Part shown: in pieces, positions 39,771 to 47,405 of the stretch | Numbering within the stretch: position 1 is the first letter of the stretch | Layout: the number at the start of each line of letters is the position of its first letter | NCBI RefSeq assembly: GCF_024519315.1 | Contig: NZ_JANIIC010000017.1 | Span: 87,120 to 151,119, forward strand | DNA: 64,000 nt | From: Streptomyces malaysiensis subsp. samsunensis | Lineage (GTDB): Bacteria > Actinomycetota > Actinomycetes > Streptomycetales > Streptomycetaceae | Direction of reading: 5' to 3' | The notes under the pieces: generated by a model | Told to the model about the DNA's origin: nothing | Database searches by the model: none | What the model saw: the letters and a program-made list of their open reading frames with translations, nothing else | Translations under genes and position numbers: made by a program

Positions 39771-39935
39771 TTACTGGTGCTGGACCGGCGGGCAGTAGCC
39801 GGTCTTCTCGCCGATGGTGTTGATTTCGGCGTTGGGCCGGGGGTCGCCCGCGTAGTTGATCTGGTTTGTGCAGCGCCCGTCGGACTTCTTCGGTGTGCCC
39901 GACGTGGACCATCGGTCCTCGGGTACGGGCCGGTC
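39771..39935 (-). pseudogene. C-terminal remnant of a small secreted protein
   Basis: A frame ending at 39771 (TAA) reads DGRCTNQINYAGDPRPNAEI, NTIGEKTGYCPPV, with two cysteines. This resembles the conserved end of short exported Streptomyces proteins as I remember them. Upstream codons give no signal peptide and no ribosome site, so the N-terminus appears lost. It ends about 100 bases from tRNA-fMet. Confidence 0.4.
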
Positions 39936-40036
39936 GTTGGCGCCGTCCCGGAAGGGGTGGGATTCCGCTCCGAGCCGTCCGCCCCGATGGTGGATTTCCC
40001 TTAGCGGGGAGAATGACGTAGAGTTACGTTCATCGA

Positions 40037-40110
40037 CGCGGGGTGGAGCAGCTCGGTAGCTCGCTGGGCTCATAACCCAGAGGTCGCAGGTTCAAATCCT
40101 GTCCCCGCTA
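40037..40110 (+). tRNA. Initiator tRNA-fMet(CAU)
   Basis: 74 bases. The first base C is unpaired with T72, the initiator hallmark, and the anticodon stem ends with three G-C pairs (GGGCTCATAACCC, anticodon CAU). T-arm GCAGGTTCAAATCCTGT. CCA is not encoded. Confidence 0.97.
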
Positions 40111-40120
40111 CTCAGATATC

Positions 40121-40153
40121 GAGGGCCCGGCACTTCTCCAGTGCCGGGCCCTC
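40121..40153 (+). terminator. tRNA-fMet terminator
   Basis: GAGGGCCCGGCAC (40121-40133) and GTGCCGGGCCCTC (40141-40153) form a perfect 13-bp stem with a 7-base loop, ten bases after the tRNA. Confidence 0.85.
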
Positions 40154-40207
40154 GGTCGTTCGGCCACTTCGCGGCCCGGGGCCGCGTCGAGAACCCCTCC
40201 GCCGCCG

Positions 40208-40846
40208 TCAGGGTGTGGCCTTCCAGCTCACCGGGCGCTTGGTGTCGTCGCCCGTGCTGTACGTCACCACCGAGGGCCGTATGCCGTTCGGCACCAGGAA
40301 CACCTTGCACAGGGAGACCTTCGCGCCCACCGCGAAGTCGTCCGGATCCTTGCCCCGGCACGCCGCCACCTCGGTGTCGCCGGTGATGAGGGGCTGGTCG
40401 TCCACACCGCCTGTGTCCTCGAGTCCGGTGGGGGTGTTGAGGAAGGGGTAGTGGAGGGAGTTCTCGCCGATGTTCTCGAAGGTCATGGTGACGTAGTACG
40501 GCTGGGTCGTCCGTACGTCGGACGCGTCCACGCCCGCCGTCCTCAGCTCGGCATGTGTGCCCTTGCGCACCTTCACCGCGGTGACCCGCAGGGCGCCCCG
40601 CATATGGTCCGAGCCGCTCTTGTAGGTGATCGACGTGGGCTCGCCGAGCCGGAGCGTCTTGCCGCCGTCGCTGTCGGCCGCCAGGTCGGCGCGGGTCGCG
40701 GGCTGCCGTCGGCCGGACGCGGCGGCGGTGTCGTCCTCGCAGCCGGTGGTGGCGAGGCCGAGGAGGGTGACGCCGAGGGCGCAGAGCAGAGCGGTGCCTG
40801 ATCGGGCGGTGTCTGATCGGGCGGTGCGAGGCAGGCGGTTGGGCAT
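40208..40846 (-). CDS. Lipoprotein of unknown function
   Basis: A 212-residue protein with a lipoprotein signal: hydrophobic run then lipobox LATTGC (Cys at about 36). The mature part is a beta-sandwich-like domain (RVTAVKVRKGTHAELRTAGV; YVTMTFENIGENSLHYPFLN; KVFLVPNGIRPSVVTYST), similar in pattern to DUF4352/TRF2-like extracellular domains. Two Cys could form a disulfide. It is anchored to the outer face of the membrane; the role is unknown. Confidence 0.75.
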   Translation of the reverse strand: MPNRLPRTARSDTARSGTALLCALGVTLLGLATTGCEDDTAAASGRRQPATRADLAADSDGGKTLRLGEPTSITYKSGSDHMRGALRVTAVKVRKGTHAELRTAGVDASDVRTTQPYYVTMTFENIGENSLHYPFLNTPTGLEDTGGVDDQPLITGDTEVAACRGKDPDDFAVGAKVSLCKVFLVPNGIRPSVVTYSTGDDTKRPVSWKATP

Positions 40847-41086
40847 GAAGCGGTCCCCCGTGGTTGATGGCGGTCGGTGAGGACGTCCAGCGGGCGGCGG
40901 TGGTCGTGGATGGATACGCCGGTCACGGGACGTCAGTTCACCTCATCGGTTCCCCTTGTGATGATCTTGCGGCGGGCAGATCATCATGGCCGTGACAAAA
41001 CCACTGGTTGGGGCTGTGATCAACTCGAGGCGAGAGCTTGAGACGAGGCTGTAGCAATACGCCCGCGGCCAACTACCGTGATCGGC

Positions 41087-41953
41087 ATGGACGATCCCGC
41101 CGTGGTGCCGGTGCAGCGGTTCTGGCAGGAGCTCGGGCTGCCCGGACTCATCGATGTGCACACCCACTTCATGCCCCAGCGCGTGCTGGACAAGGTCTGG
41201 GCCTACTTCGACGCCGTCGAGCCCCGCTGGCCCATCACCTACCGCGAGGAGGAGACCGAGCGGCTCGCGGTGCTACGGGCGTTCGGGGTACGGGCCTTCA
41301 CCTCGATGCTCTACCCCCACAAGCCGGACATGGCGCGGTGGCTGAACGACTGGGCGGCCGGGTTCGCCGCCCGTACGCCCGACTGCCTGCACACCGCGAC
41401 CTTCTTCCCGGAGCCCGGTGTGGAGGGATATGTGCGCGCGGCGCTCGACGGCGGGGCGCGGGTGTTCAAGGCCCATGTGCAGGTGGGGGCGTACGACCCG
41501 GGCGACGCGCTGCTCGACCCGGTGTGGGGCACGCTCGCCGAGAGCGGGACGCCCATCGTCATCCACTGCGGCTCGGGGCCCGACCCGGGGAAGTACACCG
41601 GCCCCGAGCCGGTGGGGCGGGTGCTCGCCCGTCATCCCCGGCTGCGCCTGATCATCGCGCATATGGGGCTGCCGGAGTACGCGGACTTCCTGGGGCTGGC
41701 GGAGCGGTACGACGGCGTCCACCTGGACACCACGATGGCCTTCACCGACTTCACCGAGAGCCGGTGGCCGTTTCCGCGGGCGGAACGGGGAAGGCTGGCC
41801 GCCCTCGGGGACCGGGTGCTGTTCGGGAGCGACTTCCCCAACATCCCGTACGGGTATCGCCATGCGCTGGACGCGCTGACGCGGGTCGGCCAGGACGAGG
41901 AGTGGCTGCGCGCGGTCTGCTACGGGAACGCGGCGCGGCTGTTCGGGATATGA
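41087..41953 (+). CDS. Amidohydrolase (ACMSD-like metal-dependent hydrolase/decarboxylase)
   Basis: A 288-residue TIM-barrel enzyme with the metal ligands in place: IDVHTHF (HxH), VIHCGSG, IIAHMG and VLFGSDFPN (Asp). The form is that of the amidohydro_2/ACMSD group, which hydrolyse or decarboxylate aromatic or lactone substrates. I chose the ATG at 41087; a GTG three codons upstream is possible. No ribosome site is evident, so it may be leaderless. It is a single gene, so the substrate cannot be inferred. Confidence 0.85.
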   Translation: MDDPAVVPVQRFWQELGLPGLIDVHTHFMPQRVLDKVWAYFDAVEPRWPITYREEETERLAVLRAFGVRAFTSMLYPHKPDMARWLNDWAAGFAARTPDCLHTATFFPEPGVEGYVRAALDGGARVFKAHVQVGAYDPGDALLDPVWGTLAESGTPIVIHCGSGPDPGKYTGPEPVGRVLARHPRLRLIIAHMGLPEYADFLGLAERYDGVHLDTTMAFTDFTESRWPFPRAERGRLAALGDRVLFGSDFPNIPYGYRHALDALTRVGQDEEWLRAVCYGNAARLFGI

Positions 41954-42035
41954 GGTCCTGCTCGGGACAGAGGGCTCGCGATGGCGTCCGCCCGCCCCCG
42001 CCTCGCCCGGTGCCGGGCGGGGGCCGGGGCCAGGG

Positions 42036-42914
42036 TCAGCCCTTGTCCAGCGGCAGTGCCTGGGCCAGGGTGCGCCACTGCTCGCGGGGGATGTCCTTCA
42101 TCGGGTCGGCGGTCACCACCTGGATCGCCACGTGGTCGGCGCCCGCGGTCAGGAATTCGTCGACGCGCGCCCGGATCGCCTCCGCGTCACCGAAGGCGTA
42201 CATGGCGGAGAGGAGACGGTCGCTGCCACCGTCCACGAAGTCCGCGTCCTCGAAACCCAGCCGCCGGAAGTTGTTGGTGTAGTTGGGCAGCGCCAGGTAG
42301 CGGCCGAGGTAGCCGCGGGCGACGTCGCGGGCGCGGGCCTGGTCCGTGTCGAGGACGACCTTCAGCTCCGGTGCGAGCACGGCGTCCTTGCCCAGGATGT
42401 CGCGGGCCTCGCTGGTGTGCTCGGGGGTGACGAGATACGGATGCGCGCCGGCCGCGCGGTCGCGGGACAGCTCCAGCATCTTCGGGCCGAGGGCGGCCAG
42501 CACGCGCTCTGAGGTGGGGACCGGGGTCGGGGCGGAGTCCAGCGCGGTCAGGTACTCCTTCATCGCCGTGTACGGGCGCCTATAGCGCTCACCGGCGAGC
42601 GCGCTGTGGCTCACGCCGAGGCCGAGGAGGAAGCGGCCGTCGTGGGCGGCGTTGAGCGCGGTGTGCCGCTGGGCGACATAGGGCGCCTCGTGGTCCCAGA
42701 TGCTGAGGATGCCGGTCGCGATGGTGATCCGTGGGGTGGCGTCCAGGAGAAGACCGGCCTCATCCGGGCTGGGGTTGCCACCGAGCCAGATGGTGCCGTA
42801 CCCCAGCTCGTCCAGTTCCGCCGCCATCTCGCTGACCTGCTCTGATGGCGCGACGCTCGCCTTCAGGGCTCCGGTCCAGATGCCGATCTTGCCAAGTGCG
42901 GGACGAGAAGTCAT
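42036..42914 (-). CDS. F420-dependent LLM-class oxidoreductase
   Basis: A 292-residue luciferase-like TIM barrel (LGKIGIWTGALKASVAPSEQ; ELDELGYGTIWLGG; FLLGLGVSHSALAGERYRRP; LAALGPKMLELSRDRAAGAH; YLVTPEHTSEARDI; LPNYTNNFRRLGF). The pattern matches the MSMEG_2516-type F420-dependent family. It should move hydride between F420 and an unknown substrate. The ATG at 42912-42914 begins just before the fold; no ribosome site is obvious. It is divergent from the OmpR regulator gene. Confidence 0.85.
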   Translation of the reverse strand: MTSRPALGKIGIWTGALKASVAPSEQVSEMAAELDELGYGTIWLGGNPSPDEAGLLLDATPRITIATGILSIWDHEAPYVAQRHTALNAAHDGRFLLGLGVSHSALAGERYRRPYTAMKEYLTALDSAPTPVPTSERVLAALGPKMLELSRDRAAGAHPYLVTPEHTSEARDILGKDAVLAPELKVVLDTDQARARDVARGYLGRYLALPNYTNNFRRLGFEDADFVDGGSDRLLSAMYAFGDAEAIRARVDEFLTAGADHVAIQVVTADPMKDIPREQWRTLAQALPLDKG

Positions 42915-43153
42915 ACAGGGGGAAGCCGGGGAGTCCTTCCGCTTATTCCGTGTCCGATCATTCCGGGTCCGCTTATTCCGTGTCCGGGGGGCGATTCCGT
43001 GCCCGGGGACGTCGTCCCGCCGCGTCCCGCCGCGTCCCGCCGCGGCCCGTCGTTCCGCGTCTCTGGCCGGTTGCGCCGGGCTCCACAGGATTCTCAGGTA
43101 ATTCACAGGCGGCCGAAAGGGACCTCTCAGGCCCCGCGCGGAGGGTGGTGGAC

Positions 43154-43891
43154 ATGATGCCGACCTCGCCTCATGGGCGTACCGAGCTGCTGCGCCCCGA
43201 CGGGAGCCCCGTCCGGGTGCTGGTTGTGGACGATGAGTCGGCGCTCGCCGACCTGCTGTCGATGGCCCTGCGCTACGAGGGGTGGGAGGTGCGCACCGCC
43301 GGTGACGGCGCGGACGCGATCCGGATCACCCGTGAACTGCGCCCGGACGCGGTGGTCCTGGACATCATGCTGCCCGATATGGACGGGCTCGCGGTGCTGG
43401 GGCGGCTGCGCCGGGAGCTGCCCGATGTCCCGGTGCTGTTCCTGACCGCGCGGGACGCGGTGGAGGACCGGATCGCGGGGCTCACGGCGGGCGGCGACGA
43501 CTACGTGACCAAGCCGTTCAGCCTGGAGGAGGTCGTCGCCCGGCTGCGGGGCCTGCTGCGCAGGTCGGGGGCGGCGGCCGCGCGCAGTGAGTCGGTGCTG
43601 GCCGTGGGCGATCTGATCCTGGACGAGGACAGCCATGAGGTGTCGCGCGGGGGCGCGGAGATCCATCTCACCGCGACCGAGTTCGAGCTGCTGCGCTATC
43701 TCATGCGCAATCCGCGCCGGGTGCTCAGCAAGGCGCAGATCCTCGACCGGGTGTGGAGCTATGACTTCGGCGGCCAGGCCAACGTCGTCGAGCTCTATAT
43801 CTCGTATCTGCGGCGCAAGATCGACGCTGGGCGCACTCCGATGATCCACACCCGGCGTGGTGCCGGGTATCTGATCAAGCCCGGGGAGTAG
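43154..43891 (+). CDS. OmpR-family response regulator
   Basis: A 245-residue protein with a receiver (VLVVDDESALADLL; phospho-Asp70 in VVLDIMLPDMDG; Thr in FLTARD; Lys in VTKPFSLE) and a C-terminal winged-helix DNA-binding domain (LTATEFELLRYLMRNPRRVL; LYISYLRRKID; HTRRGAGYLIKP). The ATG at 43154 follows GGAGGG; a second ATG is next to it. The kinase gene starts five bases after its stop. The pair probably controls the coupled envelope-glycosylation genes downstream or is controlled with them. Confidence 0.9.
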   Translation: MMPTSPHGRTELLRPDGSPVRVLVVDDESALADLLSMALRYEGWEVRTAGDGADAIRITRELRPDAVVLDIMLPDMDGLAVLGRLRRELPDVPVLFLTARDAVEDRIAGLTAGGDDYVTKPFSLEEVVARLRGLLRRSGAAAARSESVLAVGDLILDEDSHEVSRGGAEIHLTATEFELLRYLMRNPRRVLSKAQILDRVWSYDFGGQANVVELYISYLRRKIDAGRTPMIHTRRGAGYLIKPGE

Positions 43892-43896
43892 ACACC

Positions 43897-46080
43897 GTGG
43901 CGCACCCCCCGCCCCGGCCGTCCCGGGCCCCCGAGCCGCCCGGCGCGTCCGAGCCGTCCCACACCAACGTGACGCGCGGCGCTCCCGAGTCGCTTCAGGG
44001 CGCGGGAGCGCCCCGGAACGCGGAGGTGCCCCGGAACGCGGAGGCGCCCCGGGGTGCGGGCGCCGCGCCGAGCGGCGATGGGGCGGCGCCGAGCCCGGGA
44101 GCGGTGCGGAGCCCCGGAGCGGTGCAGAGCGGCGCGGGAGCGCCCCAGGGCCAGGGAGCGCCCCAGAGGCCGGGAGGAGCGCAGGGAGGCGTGCAGGGCG
44201 GCGCGGACGCGGCGCAGCGGCGTGCGCACGCCCGGCGCGCTCAGCGGGCCGGGCGCCGCCCCTGGTCCCTGCGCACCCGCCTGGTCGTCTCGGCCGTCGC
44301 GCTGATCGCGGTGGTCTGCGCGGTGATCGGCACGGTTACGACCCTCGCCCTCCAGTCGTATCTCCAGGGGCAGGTGGACGGCGATCTGCGCGGTTCCGTA
44401 GGGCGGTTCCTGAACAAGCCGGGCCCGGCGCGCGAGCTCCCCCGGGACGATGTGCTCTTCGTCGCCTCACCCGGCCAGCCCATCGGCACGGTCGGGGCGC
44501 GGTTCGGCCAGGGCGGGGAGATCACCGCGTCCGGCAAGAGCAATGACTCGCCCATGACGAACGACGCCGACGCCGAGAGCCGGGTGGACCCCCTGTCCGG
44601 CGATCAGCTGAAGGCGCTCACCGCCGTCCCCCGCGACGGGCAGGTGCACACCATCGATCTGCCCGGCCTCGGCGGCTTCCGGGCCGTGGCCCAGTGGGAC
44701 CACCGCGAGGGCGGCATCATCCTCGCCTTCCCGCTCGACCAGACCCAGGAGACCGTCAACACCCTCATCCTCGTCGAGGTCTGTGTGACCGCGGCCGGGC
44801 TGGTCGCGGCCGGGATCGCCGGGGCCGCGATGGTCGGCATCTCGCTGCGCCCGCTGCGCCGGGTGGCCGCGACCGCGACCCGGGTCTCCGAACTCCCCCT
44901 GCACAGCGGCGAAGTGGCGCTGCGCGAGCGCGTCCCGGCCTCGGAGGCCGATCCGCGTACCGAGGTCGGCCAGGTGGGCGCGGCGCTCAACCGCATGCTC
45001 GGCCATGTGGAGTCGGCGCTCGCGGCCCGCCAGGAGAGCGAGACGCGGGTGCGGCAGTTCGTCGCCGACGCCAGCCATGAGCTCCGTACGCCGCTCGCCT
45101 CGATCCGCGGTTACGCGGAGCTGACCCGGCGCGGCCGGGAGGAGATCGGCCCCGACACCCGGCATGCCCTCTGCCGGGTCGAGTCCGAGGCGGGGCGGAT
45201 GACCGGGCTGGTCGAGGATCTGCTGCTGCTGGCCCGGCTGGACGCGGGACGGCCCCTGGAATGCGCGGAGGTCGATCTGTCCCCGCTGGTCGTCGACGCG
45301 GTCAGCGACGCGCGGGCGGTCGGCTCCGACCACGAGTGGCGGCTTGAGCTGCCCGATGAACCCGCGGTCGTCCACGGCGACGACGCCCGGCTGCGCCAGG
45401 TGCTGGTCAACCTCCTCGCCAACGCGCGTACGCACACCCCGGCCGGCACCACGGTCACGGCGCGGGTGCTGTGGGGCGGGCCGCAGGCGTCGCCGTACCC
45501 CTCGCGGTATCCGGCGCCGTACGGTCTGCTCCATGGGGCGCCCGCGGCGGCGCCAGGCGGACCAGGCGTGCCAGGTGCGCCGGTCGCGCCCTCCGGGGCC
45601 CCTGGGACCGTCGGCGTCCCTGGGGCCGTCGGGGTCGGTGGGACCGTCGGGGTCGGTGGCCGGACCGGTGGCGCTCATGGGCACCGTAAGGCGGCCGGTT
45701 CGCCGTACGCCCCGCCTTACGGTTCGCCGTACGCCGTCGCCCGCGCCGCCGGGCCCTTCGGCCCACCGCGGCCGCCCGCGTACATCTCGCTGGAGATCGA
45801 GGACGACGGTCCCGGCATCCCGCCCGAACTGCTGCCGCATGTCTTCGAACGGTTCGCGCGCGGTGACGCCTCGCGCTCCCGCGCCGCGGGCAGTACGGGG
45901 CTCGGCCTGGCCATCGTGCACGCGGTCGTCGCCGCGCACGACGGGAAGGTGACGGTGGACAGCGTGCCCGGACGCACCGTGTTCGGCGTCCATCTGCCCG
46001 TCCACCGGGTCGTCCACCGCGGCGTTCACCAGGCCGTAACGGACTCACAGGCAGGCCACAGGCTGACCACACAGCCGTGA
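43897..46080 (+). CDS. Sensor histidine kinase with inserted loop in the ATPase domain
   Basis: A 727-residue protein. A Pro/Gly/Ala-rich cytoplasmic N-terminus (about 1-118), membrane helix (about 127-150), extracellular domain, second helix (about 284-306), HAMP, then HisKA with His394 (ASHELRTPLASIRGY). The ATPase domain has N-box VLVNLLANARTHTPAGT, then a 100-residue Gly/Pro/Tyr-rich insert (about 529-628) before the G1 box IEDDGPGIPPEL, and G2 GSTGLGLAIVHAVV. The insert sits where the ATP lid region begins. The GTG at 43897 is five bases after the regulator stop; the stop overlaps the GT2 start (GTGA). Confidence 0.88.
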   Translation: MAHPPPRPSRAPEPPGASEPSHTNVTRGAPESLQGAGAPRNAEVPRNAEAPRGAGAAPSGDGAAPSPGAVRSPGAVQSGAGAPQGQGAPQRPGGAQGGVQGGADAAQRRAHARRAQRAGRRPWSLRTRLVVSAVALIAVVCAVIGTVTTLALQSYLQGQVDGDLRGSVGRFLNKPGPARELPRDDVLFVASPGQPIGTVGARFGQGGEITASGKSNDSPMTNDADAESRVDPLSGDQLKALTAVPRDGQVHTIDLPGLGGFRAVAQWDHREGGIILAFPLDQTQETVNTLILVEVCVTAAGLVAAGIAGAAMVGISLRPLRRVAATATRVSELPLHSGEVALRERVPASEADPRTEVGQVGAALNRMLGHVESALAARQESETRVRQFVADASHELRTPLASIRGYAELTRRGREEIGPDTRHALCRVESEAGRMTGLVEDLLLLARLDAGRPLECAEVDLSPLVVDAVSDARAVGSDHEWRLELPDEPAVVHGDDARLRQVLVNLLANARTHTPAGTTVTARVLWGGPQASPYPSRYPAPYGLLHGAPAAAPGGPGVPGAPVAPSGAPGTVGVPGAVGVGGTVGVGGRTGGAHGHRKAAGSPYAPPYGSPYAVARAAGPFGPPRPPAYISLEIEDDGPGIPPELLPHVFERFARGDASRSRAAGSTGLGLAIVHAVVAAHDGKVTVDSVPGRTVFGVHLPVHRVVHRGVHQAVTDSQAGHRLTTQP

Positions 46081-47405
46081 CAGCGCGGCTCGCGACTGTC
46101 GACCTCATGCGAATCGACACCCCTCTCGGGGCTCCGCCCGAGACACCTCTACAGACCTTGCCCGTGCGCGGGCCGGTGGTGGCCGAGCGCGGCCGTGCGG
46201 TGCTGGACGTCGTCATCCCCGTCTACAACGAGGAAGCGGACCTCGAGCGGTGCGTGCGACGGCTGCATGACCATCTGGCCCGTACCTTTCCGTACGCCTT
46301 CCGGATCACCATCGCCGACAACGCCAGCACGGACCGTACGCCCGAGCTCGCGGCCCACCTGGACGAGACCATCGAGGAGGTGACGGCGGTCCGGCTGGAG
46401 CAGAAGGGGCGCGGGCGGGCGCTGCGCACCGTGTGGTCGCTGTCCGAGGCGCCCGTGCTCGCCTATATGGACGTCGATCTGTCCACGGACCTCAAGGCGC
46501 TGCTGCCGCTGGTGGCCCCGCTGATCTCCGGTCACTCCGACCTGGCGATCGGCTCGCGGCTGGCGCGCAGCTCACGCGTGGTGCGCGGGCCCAAGCGCGA
46601 GTTCATCTCGCGGGCGTACAACCTGATCCTGCGCGGCAGCCTGGCCGCCCGCTTCTCCGATGCCCAGTGCGGTTTCAAAGCGATCCGTAAGGACGTCGCG
46701 GAGCGGCTGCTGCCGCTGGTCGAGGACACCGGATGGTTCTTCGACACCGAGATGCTGGTGCTGGCCGAGCGGGCCGGGCTGCGCATCCACGAGGTGCCGG
46801 TGGACTGGGTGGACGACCCGAACAGCACGGTCCACATCCTCAAGACGGCCACGGAGGACCTCAAGGGCGTGTGGCGGGTGGGGCGCGCGCTGGCCACCGG
46901 CGCGCTGCCGCTCGACCGGGTGCGCCGTCCGTTCGGCGACGATCCACGCGACCGCGAGCTGAGCGGGGTGCCGAAGGGCCTGGCCCGCCAGCTGGTCGGG
47001 TTCTGTGTGGTCGGCGCCCTGAGCACCCTGGTCTATCTGCTGCTGTACTCCCTCTTCCGGCTGGGCACAGGACCGCAGGTGGCTAACGCGCTGGCCTTGC
47101 TGCTGTCGGCGCTCGGCAACACCGCGGCCAACCGGAGGCTCACCTTCGGCGTACGCGGCCGGGACCGCGCGGTGCGCCACCAGGCGCAGGGGCTGGTCGT
47201 CTTCGGCATCGGCCTCGTGCTGACCAGCGGCTCCCTCGCCGCCTTGGACGCCGTCCCCGGCACCGCCTCGCACGGCACCGAACTGGCCGTGCTGGTCGCG
47301 GCGAACCTCGCCGCGACCGTTCTGCGCTTCCTGCTCTTCCGGGCCTGGGTCTTCCCGTCGGACAGCGGGGCCATCACCGACGACTCGAGGAACGACAACC
47401 GATGA
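46077..47405 (+). CDS. GT2 glycosyltransferase fused to a GtrA-like membrane domain (YkcC-like)
   Basis: A 442-residue fusion. Residues 40-280 form a GT-A glycosyltransferase (VVIPVYNEEADLERCVRRLH; DNASTDRTPEL; YMDVDLSTDL with the DxD; GFKAIRKDV) of the polyprenyl-phosphate sugar synthase type. Residues 300-430 form four GtrA helices (LVGFCVVGALSTLVYLLLYS, then NALALLLSALGNTAANRRLT). It should make and flip a lipid-linked sugar for the next protein. The GTG overlaps the kinase stop; an ATG ten codons in is the alternative start. It matches the YkcC partner of B. subtilis. Confidence 0.87.
   Translation: MTARLATVDLMRIDTPLGAPPETPLQTLPVRGPVVAERGRAVLDVVIPVYNEEADLERCVRRLHDHLARTFPYAFRITIADNASTDRTPELAAHLDETIEEVTAVRLEQKGRGRALRTVWSLSEAPVLAYMDVDLSTDLKALLPLVAPLISGHSDLAIGSRLARSSRVVRGPKREFISRAYNLILRGSLAARFSDAQCGFKAIRKDVAERLLPLVEDTGWFFDTEMLVLAERAGLRIHEVPVDWVDDPNSTVHILKTATEDLKGVWRVGRALATGALPLDRVRRPFGDDPRDRELSGVPKGLARQLVGFCVVGALSTLVYLLLYSLFRLGTGPQVANALALLLSALGNTAANRRLTFGVRGRDRAVRHQAQGLVVFGIGLVLTSGSLAALDAVPGTASHGTELAVLVAANLAATVLRFLLFRAWVFPSDSGAITDDSRNDNR

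Noticed and set aside
44467..46029. A 520-codon minus-strand frame opposite the sensor kinase
   Set aside because: Antisense to a gene with all kinase motifs; its composition is typical of a shadow frame.
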